From assembly GCA_002325605.1 (NCBI GenBank), contig DCSM01000111.1, positions 1-14,338 of the forward strand: a stretch of 14,338 nucleotides of DNA. Direction: 5' to 3'. The position numbers and the translations under genes are program-made. This stretch comes from Chloroflexaceae bacterium UBA1466. Its GTDB lineage: Bacteria > Chloroflexota > Chloroflexia > Chloroflexales > Chloroflexaceae. Below the pieces are notes generated by a model that searched no databases, was not told the DNA's origin, and worked only from the letters and a program-made list of their open reading frames with translations. How positions within the stretch are numbered: the stretch's first letter is position 1; every line of letters starts with the position of its first letter. Below are positions 6,919 through 13,925 of this stretch, in pieces.

Positions 6919-9900
6919 GTGAAAAAACCTAAATTTCCCTGGCCGCAAAAACCCTTGTACCACTTATTTCTGCTTCTTTGGCTCGATTCGCTGCTGCTGC
7001 TTCTTTTGGGGCTACTTATCTGGCAGGATAATGCGCTAAATCGAGGAATTACCTTCACCCCTTCTCTGGAAAGCACGCCGATTCCCTGGACTGATGGCCC
7101 ACAAGTTGGGGTCAATCTCTACAATTTGCATCTTGAGCCTGAAATGGAAGTTGTAACGAAAACGCTTAAATTAGTCAAAGAATTGGGCGCAAAGTATGTT
7201 AGGATGCAAGTTCCCTGGGAGGATTTAGAAATCGCAGGCAAAAATGATTTTTGGGATCGCAGACATTTGACAGCCATGCATCCTGAAGGAATTTCAGCTT
7301 GGGAAAAGTATGATCGAATCGTCAAAACGGCTAATAACTTTGGGCTGGAATTGATAATGCGGTTGGATCGGCCACCTGCTTGGGCGCGACCTGTGGCCCT
7401 GAACTCGCCGAATTTTCAAAAAGGTCTGTTGGAAGATGGTAATTCGACTGGCCCACCTGATGATTTTAATAATTATGCGGGGTTTGTAAAATTAGTTGTC
7501 GCTCGGTATCAAGGAAAAGTACGTTTTTTCCAGCTTTGGAATGAGCCAAATCTAGCGAATGAATGGAATTGGGATGAGCCTCGGCCTGAAGATTTTGTAA
7601 AGCTTCTGAAAATGGGCTATCTCGCGGCGAAAGAAGCGAATCCTGCGGCAGTTATCCTCTTTCCCAGCCTTGCTCCCGTTGATGGCTTAGATAAACGCGC
7701 CCCAATGACTGAATTGGAATATCTTGATCAGGTTTATAAAGCTGGTGGAGGTGCATATTTTGATATTATGTCGGCGCAAGCCTACGGTTTAGGGCAGCCC
7801 CCCAGCGAACATCGCTATATTCGTTTGCGGCCTTTTGATAATTGGTACTGGTTACGCCCTTTAGATACTCGTGCTGATGTAAGTCGCTTAGTTTTATTGC
7901 GGGAAGTAATGGAACTTCATGGCGATAAAAAAGCAATTTGGATTGGCGAATTCGGTTGGAACAGTGCGCCTGAAAGTATCCCGCTTGCCCGCCGTTTGAC
8001 TTGGGGAAAACCTGTCAATGAGCAGGAAAAGGCTCAATTTTTAATTGCCCAAATTGAGCGAGCAAAACAAGAGTGGCCCTCCGTTGGGGTTTTGAACGTT
8101 TGGATGTTGCGCTACGGTGGTTTTCTTGAACCGAATCTTGCTGATCCAACGCCTTACTTTGCAATCGTTAAGCGAGACTGGACATTGTTGCCCGCTTATA
8201 CGCAACTTCAAACTTATCTGAGTCAACCAACAGCAGCAGGCGTGGGTATTCATTCTTGGCAACATCCTGCGGTAGAGAAGATTGCAAATGGTTTCAAATT
8301 GCGTTTCGTTGGCCAAAAAGCAACAATGATTGGTGATTCAGAGGCTTTTGATTCGCTTAAAAGTGTCGTGCTTGATGGTAAAGAGGTGATTGCGGAGCGT
8401 GGAAGTCTGAAAAATGGTGAGAAGCTACTTACTACACCCCAGCTTCAAGATGGTCTACATACTTTAGAACTATCTGCGTCCGCTAGTTTTACCGCTAAAC
8501 GCTTTAGCATTGCCCGCAATCCACCTTTTCCCTGGCTTTGTCCGCTGGCAATGGCTCTGATCATCAGCTTATTGCTTTTAAGCGGAGCTGCGACAACGCA
8601 AATCCTCTTTGAAAGCCTTGATAGCCTGCTAAAACGTAGCCCAAGCTGGAGCATTCTTCTAGGAATGCTTATCGGCTTAGTGATTTTCTATCGGGTAACG
8701 CCCGAAGTACCAATTACGCTGCTGGGATTAGCGATTTTTGGTGGTTTGGCCATGCTGCGGCCTGAGCTTGCGCTTCTTTTTGTGCCACTTACTGCGCCTT
8801 TCTTCTTTATGCCCAAAGGAATCTGGGATGATCGCTTTGTTACTCGCGCTGAAGGTCTCAAATTCCCCCTTCAAGAAGTAGTTTTAAGTCTTGTAGCTTT
8901 CGCAACTCTACTTCATTGGCTGGTTTTTCATTTGCCTTCGCTAAAAATTCAACGTTCAACGCTCAAGAGAACTTTTCTATCCTTGATTCCTTATGGTTTA
9001 TTGCTCTTTGCAGGAACGCTCGGCGTGCTAATTGCGGCAGAAAAAGGGCCCGCCTTACGGGAGTGGCGCTGGTTGATTTTTGAACCTTTGCTCTTTTATG
9101 GCTTATTGCATTTTTACGAAAGGCAAGCCAAAAACGACGAAAAACCTATCTTTGCAGCGGGAATAGCCTTTGTAATCGCTGGGGCTTTCGTTGGGCTTGT
9201 CGGAATCTTACAATTTCTGGGGCTAAACCTTGTCCCTTTAATAGCGACAAAAGTAGGTTTTAGCGGGGATCGGATTTTTGTGGAGGGCGTAAAGCGCGTG
9301 AGCAGTCTCTATGGGCATCCTAACAATTTCGGTTTGGCAATGGGGCGTGTCTGGCCGCTGGCTTTAGCTTTGGCCTTCGATTCAGCAGCTAAACGCAAAG
9401 TGAAAACTCAATTTTTCTATAGTATCTGCGCGATTTTGAGCCTTGGCGGCTTAATCGTTTCCTTCTCTAAAGGGGCATGGTTTGGGGCTTTGGGGGCCTT
9501 ACTACTCATTTTGCATTTTCGCTTTCACCTCTTTACCGCTTTTAGGCAACAAATTCGCAAGCCTAAGTTTTTAATAAGCGTGTTAGGGCTTTTGGGAATT
9601 ATCATTGTAGCAGCATTGAGCGTAGAACGACTGAATCCAATGGGCGAAAGTAGTGGGATTCGCTTGAAAACTTGGTTTTCAGCGCTTCTAATGCTTAAAG
9701 ATCACCCTCTTTTGGGCATTGGTCTCGATCAGTTTCTGCTCACTTATTCGCGTTATATTGACCCAAGCTTGCTTGGCACAAACGAACAATTTACTTCTCA
9801 TCCCCACAATTTGATCTTAGATCTTTGGTTAAGGCTCGGAATCTTAGGTTTAGGCGTGTTTAGCTGGCTAATTTTGCGCTTTTATCGGCTTGTCCTGCCT

Positions 9901-10056
9901 GCTAAAGCATCATTTTTCCAAATAGGCCTTGCTGCCGCAATGACGGCTGCGCTTTTGCACGGCCTGGTGGACAACTTCTATTTTGTCCCCGACCTCGCTT
10001 TGAGCTTGTGGTTATTTTGGGCTTTAGCCCATTCTAAAACTACGAAATTGGTTTAA
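6919..10056 (+). CDS. Glycoside hydrolase clan-A domain fused to O-antigen ligase/Wzy-type polymerase domain
   Basis: Predicted envelope protein that joins glycan cleavage or trimming to glycan polymerisation or ligation. Residue numbers count from GTG 6919. Seen: one membrane helix (about 15-34); a TIM-barrel hydrolase of GH39/GH5 appearance (about 62-435), with the acid/base glutamate in LWNEPN (E209) and the nucleophile glutamate in WIGEFGW (E344), spaced 135 residues as usual for clan A; a beta-rich linker (about 435-530); then about twelve membrane helices. The last part has Wzy_C/WaaL hallmarks: YGHPNNFG (798-805), SFSKGAW (848-854), DHPLLGIGLDQF (928-939) and SHPHNLILDLW (960-970). GTG 6919 is preferred because the upstream in-frame ATG at 6859 overlaps the -10 box; AGAGG lies 12 bases before the GTG. 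No other glycan genes are nearby. Substrate unknown. Confidence 0.88.
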   Translation: MKKPKFPWPQKPLYHLFLLLWLDSLLLLLLGLLIWQDNALNRGITFTPSLESTPIPWTDGPQVGVNLYNLHLEPEMEVVTKTLKLVKELGAKYVRMQVPWEDLEIAGKNDFWDRRHLTAMHPEGISAWEKYDRIVKTANNFGLELIMRLDRPPAWARPVALNSPNFQKGLLEDGNSTGPPDDFNNYAGFVKLVVARYQGKVRFFQLWNEPNLANEWNWDEPRPEDFVKLLKMGYLAAKEANPAAVILFPSLAPVDGLDKRAPMTELEYLDQVYKAGGGAYFDIMSAQAYGLGQPPSEHRYIRLRPFDNWYWLRPLDTRADVSRLVLLREVMELHGDKKAIWIGEFGWNSAPESIPLARRLTWGKPVNEQEKAQFLIAQIERAKQEWPSVGVLNVWMLRYGGFLEPNLADPTPYFAIVKRDWTLLPAYTQLQTYLSQPTAAGVGIHSWQHPAVEKIANGFKLRFVGQKATMIGDSEAFDSLKSVVLDGKEVIAERGSLKNGEKLLTTPQLQDGLHTLELSASASFTAKRFSIARNPPFPWLCPLAMALIISLLLLSGAATTQILFESLDSLLKRSPSWSILLGMLIGLVIFYRVTPEVPITLLGLAIFGGLAMLRPELALLFVPLTAPFFFMPKGIWDDRFVTRAEGLKFPLQEVVLSLVAFATLLHWLVFHLPSLKIQRSTLKRTFLSLIPYGLLLFAGTLGVLIAAEKGPALREWRWLIFEPLLFYGLLHFYERQAKNDEKPIFAAGIAFVIAGAFVGLVGILQFLGLNLVPLIATKVGFSGDRIFVEGVKRVSSLYGHPNNFGLAMGRVWPLALALAFDSAAKRKVKTQFFYSICAILSLGGLIVSFSKGAWFGALGALLLILHFRFHLFTAFRQQIRKPKFLISVLGLLGIIIVAALSVERLNPMGESSGIRLKTWFSALLMLKDHPLLGIGLDQFLLTYSRYIDPSLLGTNEQFTSHPHNLILDLWLRLGILGLGVFSWLILRFYRLVLPAKASFFQIGLAAAMTAALLHGLVDNFYFVPDLALSLWLFWALAHSKTTKLV

Positions 10057-10066
10057 AGAAGCTCAA

Positions 10067-10103
10067 AAGGCTCCCCTAAGTTTTCTAAACCTAGGGGAGC
10101 CTT
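10067..10103. terminator. Strong bidirectional terminator between convergent genes
   Basis: AAGGCTCCCCTA (10067-10078) and TAGGGGAGCCTT (10092-10103) form a perfect 12 bp stem with a 13-base loop. Short T runs follow on both strands (TTAATTTTG to the right, TTTTGAGC to the left). It lies between the stop of the fusion gene and the stop of the GAF gene and can serve both. Confidence 0.88.
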
Positions 10104-10132
10104 AATTTTGAGAATTAACGTGACGCTACCTT

Positions 10133-10158
10133 CAACGCATTCGTGCAACGCATTCGTG
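10133..10158. repeat. Tandem duplication of a 13-mer
   Basis: CAACGCATTCGTG occurs twice in direct tandem without spacer, ending 1 base before the stop codon of the GAF gene. It looks like a small replication-slippage duplication. No role is apparent. Confidence 0.8.
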
Positions 10159-10159
10159 G

Positions 10160-10726
10160 TTATTGTTGCTGAGATTCAAGATTATAGATTGTGTTCCCTA
10201 GCTGATTCGCAATGAATTCTAAAGCTAATTGATCTTGATAGGTAAAGGCTTCAATTTCAGCACTTTCAACATTGAGAACCCCCCAGAGTTTGTCTTTTGC
10301 TTGAATTGGAACACATAACTCTGAGCCTGCGGCCCAATAGCCTTCAGGCGAAACGTATTCTGGAGCTTGATCTACCTCATTAACCAACAAAGTTACCCCT
10401 TCACGGAGCGTGCGCCCTACAAAACCACATTCAATTGGTTGCAAAAACCCAATGGGCGGGGGATAATTGCTCTGTCCTTTTTGAGCTAATAAAATTGCAA
10501 CTTGCCGCTCTTGATCATAGTAGAAAACACTGGCGATGTAGAAATGAAAATCGTGCTGAAGCGCATTGACCACATACTTCAAGAGGGGTTCTATAGCCCG
10601 AAAATGGGTAATTTCTTTGGCTGTTTTCCGCATAACTTCCATATAGCCCGAAGTAAACTTACGCGGGCGAGGTATTTCGAGTGTTAGGTCAAAAGAAGGG
10701 CGGAGTTTCGTTTCAAATGCAGGCAT
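10160..10726 (-). CDS. Stand-alone GAF-domain protein
   Basis: Predicted cytoplasmic sensor or ligand-binding protein. Seen in 188 residues: a 40-residue lead without recognisable domain, then one GAF domain at about 43-182, including IASVFYYDQERQVAILLAQ (64-82), a CGFVGRTLREGVTLLVNEV stretch (100-118) and SELCVPIQAKDKLWGVLNVE (135-154). No output domain (kinase, GGDEF, HTH) is attached and there is no membrane segment. Cysteines are at C100 and C138 only, without the cysteine set expected in free methionine-R-sulfoxide reductases, so that enzyme is unlikely. The ATG at 10726 follows GGAAGG at a spacing of about 9. It is a single-gene unit with a consensus promoter and a leader of about 130 nt. 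The ligand is unknown. Confidence 0.88.
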   Translation of the reverse strand: MPAFETKLRPSFDLTLEIPRPRKFTSGYMEVMRKTAKEITHFRAIEPLLKYVVNALQHDFHFYIASVFYYDQERQVAILLAQKGQSNYPPPIGFLQPIECGFVGRTLREGVTLLVNEVDQAPEYVSPEGYWAAGSELCVPIQAKDKLWGVLNVESAEIEAFTYQDQLALEFIANQLGNTIYNLESQQQ

Positions 10727-10820
10727 GGTAAATTACCTTCCTATATCTTATTAAGCTACACTTAGGAAAAAAGGGCATGTTTTTAATCTCTTTGTGGCCA
10801 AAGGAACTTTTACTTTCAAA

Positions 10821-10831
10821 AAAGAGTCTTT
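10821..10831. repeat. AAAGAGTCTTT palindrome in the GAF leader
   Basis: An 11 bp inverted repeat around a central G, about 28-38 bases downstream of the predicted GAF transcription start. Its sequence is the complement-related form of the palindrome between the rpsF and 3633 promoters. Confidence 0.4.
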
Positions 10832-10865
10832 CTTCCTGTTTGGAATGTTGCTTAATCTCTAAAGC

Positions 10866-10894
10866 ATTATAGCTGGCCCTAAAAATTTTGTCAA
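10866..10894 (-). promoter_or_regulatory. Perfect-consensus sigma-70 promoter for the GAF gene
   Basis: On the minus strand TTGACA (complement of 10889-10894) and TATAAT (complement of 10866-10871) are separated by exactly 17 bases. Both hexamers match the sigma-70 consensus at all 12 positions. Transcription would begin near 10859, giving a leader of about 133 nt before the ATG at 10726. Confidence 0.88.
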
Positions 10895-11239
10895 ATTAGG
10901 TGCTTATACACAATTAGTCCATAAACTGGGGCAAAGATTTGGGCCTTTTGCACAAGGAAGAAAGGTTGCTTGCCTGGGATTTGATGTTTTCTAAGGACGC
11001 ATTATCGTGTATAATAAAAAATCTTTGTTGGCGACTCTGAAAGACTCCTTTTCCTTCAAACGACTCTTGGATTGAGGGGCCGCAGAAGGGAACCAAAACT
11101 AAAGAAAAGCCTCCTGAAAAGAGATGCTTTGTAGCTCTAACAGCTTAGACAAAGGTGATTGAGCAGAGGGAAAATAGTCAAACGCTCAAGTTATGTCTTT
11201 CTAAGGAAAGGGCATAGCACAAAGACAATAGGAAACTGT
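10872..11239. other. Intergenic region between GAF gene and glnA
   Basis: No tRNA, known riboswitch (T-box, glutamine type) or convincing small gene is visible here. It holds the upstream part of the leftward GAF promoter, a candidate rightward -10 for glnA at 11010-11015, and a glnA leader of about 220 nt with three GACTC repeats at 11033-11037, 11043-11047 and 11062-11066. A TTG-started extension of the glnA frame begins at 11159, but its sequence does not resemble glutamine synthetase. Confidence 0.6.
11010..11015 (+). promoter_or_regulatory. Candidate glnA -10 box
   Basis: A perfect TATAAT preceded by GTG. The -35 position has only a weak TTTTCT at 17-base spacing, so an activator or other support may be needed. 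No GlnR/TnrA-type or NtcA-type site was recognised near it. Confidence 0.45.
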
Positions 11240-12577
11240 ATGAATGAGGATCGCAAAGCAGAAGTGTTAAGGCAAGTCGTCGAGAAGCAGGTTGAATTTA
11301 TCAATTTGCAATTTATTGATATTTTAGGAATTGTCAAAAATGTAACTATTCCAGCGCGAGAATTGGAAGATGCCATTAAATATGGAATTTGGTTTGATGG
11401 CTCTTCAATTGAAGGGTTTGCCCGTGTCGCGGAAAGCGATATGTATTTAGTGCCTGATCTCAGCACTTTTCGCCAGATTCCATGGGATCAAGGGCCTGGA
11501 GTGTCGTTGGCCCGCATCATTTGTAGTGTTTATACGCCAGATGGTCGGCCATTTGCAGGTGATCCGCGCTATGTCTTAGCGAAAATGTTAGATCAAGCAG
11601 CCGAAATGGGCTATGTCTATCAAGTAGGGCCTGAATTGGAGTTTTTTCTTTTCAAATATGGCCCTAATAAACGGATTGCACCTATCCCCCATGACGAAGC
11701 CAGCTATTTTGATCTCTCTTCTGACCAAGCTACGCACGTGCGACGGCAAATGGTCAAGGCTTTACAGGAGTTTGGCATTGATGTCGAGGCGAGTCATCAT
11801 GAAGTCGCTAACGGCCAGCACGAAATAGATTTGCGCTATAGCGAAGCGTTACAAGCCGCAGATAATATGGTGAATTGTCGGGTAGTTCTCAAGGCTATTG
11901 CTCAACTCAATGATTTATATGCTTCTTTTATGCCTAAGCCGATGGCTGGAATCAATGGAAACGGGATGCATATTCATCAAAATCTAACAGATATAACAAC
12001 AGGCAGAAATATTTTCTATGATCCGCAAGACCCTTATGACCTTTCCAAGCAAGCACGGCAGTTTATTGCAGGTTTGTTAGCGCATTCACGAGCGATGTGC
12101 GCGATTTTGGCTCCCTTGGTCAATTCCTACAAGCGGTTAGTGCCAGGCTTCGAAGCGCCTATTTACCTGAGTTGGGGGCGCACAAATCGCTCGGCGCTGG
12201 TGCGAGTTCCGCGAACCAGTGCGGGATTGCCCCAAACGGCACGGGTTGAGTTGCGCTGTCCCGACCCTTCTTGTAACCCTTATCTCGCGTTGGCGGTGAT
12301 GTTGGCGGCGGGGCTTGACGGCATGAAACGCCAGTTGCCGCTTGGAGAAGCCGTGGAAGAGGATTTATTCCACGTTGATCCGCGGGCCTTGGGCTTGGTA
12401 ACGTTGCCAACCTCGTTGGGGGCAGCTTTAGAGGCGTTACAAGAGGATGAGGTCGTGCAAAATGCGCTGGGGCCTCATATCTATGAACGGTTTTTGGATG
12501 CCAAAGTCCAAGAATGGAATAATTATCGGCAACACGTTTCGCAATGGGAAATAGATCAGTACTTACCAATCTTCTAA
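11240..12577 (+). CDS. glnA: Glutamine synthetase type I (alpha-like)
   Basis: Makes glutamine from glutamate, ammonia and ATP in the cytoplasm, as a dodecamer in this family. Seen in 445 residues from ATG 11240: the N-terminal beta-grasp with WFDGSSIEGFARVAESDMYL (51-70), metal-site glutamates in GPELEFFLF (130-138), the ammonia/ATP-site NGNGMHIHQNL (239-249), and NSYKRLVPGFEAP in the ATP region. Arg62, used for feedback control in the Bacillus enzyme, falls at the same number. The C-terminus resembles the Bacillus alpha type and I see no adenylylation-site loop of the beta type. ATG 11240 is chosen over the in-frame TTG 11159 because it gives the usual length and follows AGGAAA. No glnR or PII gene is adjacent. 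Confidence 0.96.
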   Translation: MNEDRKAEVLRQVVEKQVEFINLQFIDILGIVKNVTIPARELEDAIKYGIWFDGSSIEGFARVAESDMYLVPDLSTFRQIPWDQGPGVSLARIICSVYTPDGRPFAGDPRYVLAKMLDQAAEMGYVYQVGPELEFFLFKYGPNKRIAPIPHDEASYFDLSSDQATHVRRQMVKALQEFGIDVEASHHEVANGQHEIDLRYSEALQAADNMVNCRVVLKAIAQLNDLYASFMPKPMAGINGNGMHIHQNLTDITTGRNIFYDPQDPYDLSKQARQFIAGLLAHSRAMCAILAPLVNSYKRLVPGFEAPIYLSWGRTNRSALVRVPRTSAGLPQTARVELRCPDPSCNPYLALAVMLAAGLDGMKRQLPLGEAVEEDLFHVDPRALGLVTLPTSLGAALEALQEDEVVQNALGPHIYERFLDAKVQEWNNYRQHVSQWEIDQYLPIF

Positions 12578-12596
12578 AACAAGCAAAAATAGCGCG

Positions 12597-12631
12597 AAAG
12601 CCTGACTTTGCCGCGAGGCCTAGCAGGCTTT
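12597..12631. terminator. Bidirectional terminator between glnA and dprA
   Basis: AAAGCCTG (12597-12604) and CAGGCTTT (12624-12631) form a perfect 8 bp stem. TTTTGCTTT follows on the plus strand, and on the minus strand a TTTTT run comes several bases after the stem. An outer AGCAAAA/TTTTGCT pairing (12582-12588 with 12629-12635) is an alternative. It ends 5 bases before the dprA stop codon. Confidence 0.75.
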
Positions 12632-12635
12632 TGCT

Positions 12636-13727
12636 TTAGCGTGAACGGACATATTCCATATTCCCGACTTGCCGAATATAGCCTTTCAATTCTAACATCC
12701 CCAGCGTAGATAAAACTAGCGAAGTCGCTAGACCAGATGCACGACAGATGAGGTCCGCGTGCTGTGGCTCACGGGAAAGATAGGTTAGAAGTTTAGCTTC
12801 AGTTGGGTCATCGGGCATGGCCAGTGAAACCTCCTGTTGCGTAGAGACTGTCAGCATGTTTAAGGCCTGCAAAATATCTTCAGCCCTCGTTACTAGCCCA
12901 GCCCCATTGCGAATTAAGTTGTTTGGGCCTTCGCTAATTTTGCTAAAGATTGAGCCAGGAACAGCAAAGACATCGCGGCCATGGTCAGCGGCAAAATTAG
13001 ATGTAATCAAAGCTCCGCTCTTGATTCCGCCTTCAATCACTAAGGTTGCCAGCGACAAACCACTAATAATGCGGTTTCGAGGCGGAAAGTTAAACGTGTT
13101 TGGGCGTGTCTCTGGAGCATATTCGCTGATTAAGGCCCCGTTTTCAATGATTTCAGTTGCAAGTTGTTCGTTTCTTTCAGGGTAAATCACGTCAACCCCA
13201 CTACCTAAGACCGCTATCGTGCGTCCCTCTGCTTCAAGGGCTGCCTCATGGGCTACGGAATCGATCCCCATTGCTAAACCACTCACTATCGTAACCCCTT
13301 GCCTCGCTAAACCCCTGACAATTTGGCGCGTGGCCTCCTTGCCATAACTAGTTGGGGAGCGGGTTCCCACCACTGCTACGGCCCATTCGTCAACGGGACT
13401 GAGCGTGCCACGCAAGTAGAAAAGCGGGGGCGGATTGGGAATTTGGGCTAACAGGCGCGGATAAGTGGCATCTTCGAGCGTGATGAGTTCAATCCCCGCT
13501 TTAGAAAACTGCTCCAACTTGGCCTCTAAGTCGAGGGTGCGCTGGGCTTTGAGCAGCGCGGCGGTGGTTTTGGCATCCAAGCCCGCTTTAGCCATTGCGG
13601 TGGGGCTGGCGTGCCAAGCGGCCTCCACCGACCCACATTGCTCAAGCAGGCGGGCCAACCGCACCGCCCCAACTCCCGCAACCAAATTGAACCCTAAATA
13701 GTAGCGCGTGTGAGGCGGATATTCCAT
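12636..13727 (-). CDS. dprA: DNA-processing protein DprA (Smf)
   Basis: Binds incoming single-stranded DNA during transformation and loads RecA; also widespread in bacteria not known to be competent. Seen in 363 residues, a normal length: a helix-hairpin-helix-like start (about 8-65), the Rossmann-like core (about 85-290) with AVVGTRSPTSYG (118-129), VSGLAMGIDSVAHEAAL (148-164), AVLGSGVDVIYPERN (172-186), FPPRNRIISGLS (214-225), KSGALIT (236-242) and FAVPGSIF (254-261), then a winged-helix-like C-terminus (about 303-363). The ATG at 13727 follows GAGG by 5 bases. Its start codon directly abuts the stop codon of the small upstream reading frame, so the two are probably translationally coupled. 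It converges on glnA. Confidence 0.96.
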   Translation of the reverse strand: MEYPPHTRYYLGFNLVAGVGAVRLARLLEQCGSVEAAWHASPTAMAKAGLDAKTTAALLKAQRTLDLEAKLEQFSKAGIELITLEDATYPRLLAQIPNPPPLFYLRGTLSPVDEWAVAVVGTRSPTSYGKEATRQIVRGLARQGVTIVSGLAMGIDSVAHEAALEAEGRTIAVLGSGVDVIYPERNEQLATEIIENGALISEYAPETRPNTFNFPPRNRIISGLSLATLVIEGGIKSGALITSNFAADHGRDVFAVPGSIFSKISEGPNNLIRNGAGLVTRAEDILQALNMLTVSTQQEVSLAMPDDPTEAKLLTYLSREPQHADLICRASGLATSLVLSTLGMLELKGYIRQVGNMEYVRSR

Positions 13728-13771
13728 TCAAACCTCATAAAGAAACGCCTTATCTTCCTTAACCTTGTAGT

Positions 13772-13798
13772 GGGATTCTACTGCAATCCCGCTTTTTT
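13772..13798 (+). terminator. Terminator-like hairpin on the plus strand
   Basis: GGGATT (13772-13777) and AATCCC (13785-13790) form a 6 bp stem with a 7-base loop, followed by GC and six T. It has the shape of an intrinsic terminator for rightward transcription, yet no rightward gene precedes it; it would stop only transcripts antisense to dprA. Chance is possible because the bases also encode the small upstream gene. Confidence 0.35.
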
Positions 13799-13802
13799 GC
13801 AA
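13775..13802 (-). promoter_or_regulatory. Candidate internal promoter for dprA
   Basis: On the minus strand TTGCAA (13797-13802) and TAGAAT (complement of 13775-13780) are 16 bases apart. Transcription would start near 13768, about 40 bases before the dprA ATG, inside the small upstream gene. Confidence 0.35.
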
Positions 13803-13925
13803 CTTAACCCAGATCGCAAGATCACCATTGGGCTGGAATTCCAAAAGAAACCAAGCTACCCCCGACCTTGGCAAATAAACATCTTTTTACGATCTGCCAT
13901 CCACCCCTTTGCGGGCAGCAGGTAG

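Larger units (their letters stand above)
13728..13900 (-). pseudogene. Small gene upstream of dprA, apparently broken by a 1-base deletion in a poly-A run
   Basis: I do not recognise the family. Starting at ATG 13900 the frame reads MADRKK, then meets a run of five A (13884-13888 on the complement), after which that frame soon stops. In the -1 frame the sequence continues as DVYLPRSGVAWFLLEFQ and on to FLYEV, 57 residues in all if the run had six A. The product would be a small, mixed hydrophobic and charged protein with no signal peptide. Its TGA (13728-13730) touches the dprA ATG. A shorter intact alternative starts at TTG 13874 (48 residues). One missing A could be a sequencing error, a true mutation, or a slippage site. 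An antisense frame covers the same bases but looks less natural. Confidence 0.5.

Noticed and set aside
6908..6922. Five-codon mini-frame (MLIL) overlapping GTG 6919
   Set aside because: The AGAGG is only one base from its ATG, too close to work, and such short frames occur by chance.
10914..11096. Minus-strand 60-codon frame in the GAF-glnA spacer
   Set aside because: Composition looks random, there is no clear ribosome site, and it lies over the glnA promoter and leader.
11159..11239. TTG-started N-terminal extension of glutamine synthetase
   Set aside because: The extra 27 residues do not resemble the family; ATG 11240 gives the standard 445 residues and aligns Arg62 with the known numbering.
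10872..11239. Riboswitch (T-box, glutamine type) or tRNA upstream of glnA
   Set aside because: No T-box AGGGTGG-type core, no glutamine-riboswitch signature and no tRNA T-loop sequence could be found.
13710..13925. Plus-strand 71-codon frame antisense to dprA and the small upstream gene
   Set aside because: It starts inside dprA, has no ribosome site that I can see, crosses a terminator-like hairpin, and its protein sequence looks less natural than the minus-strand reading.
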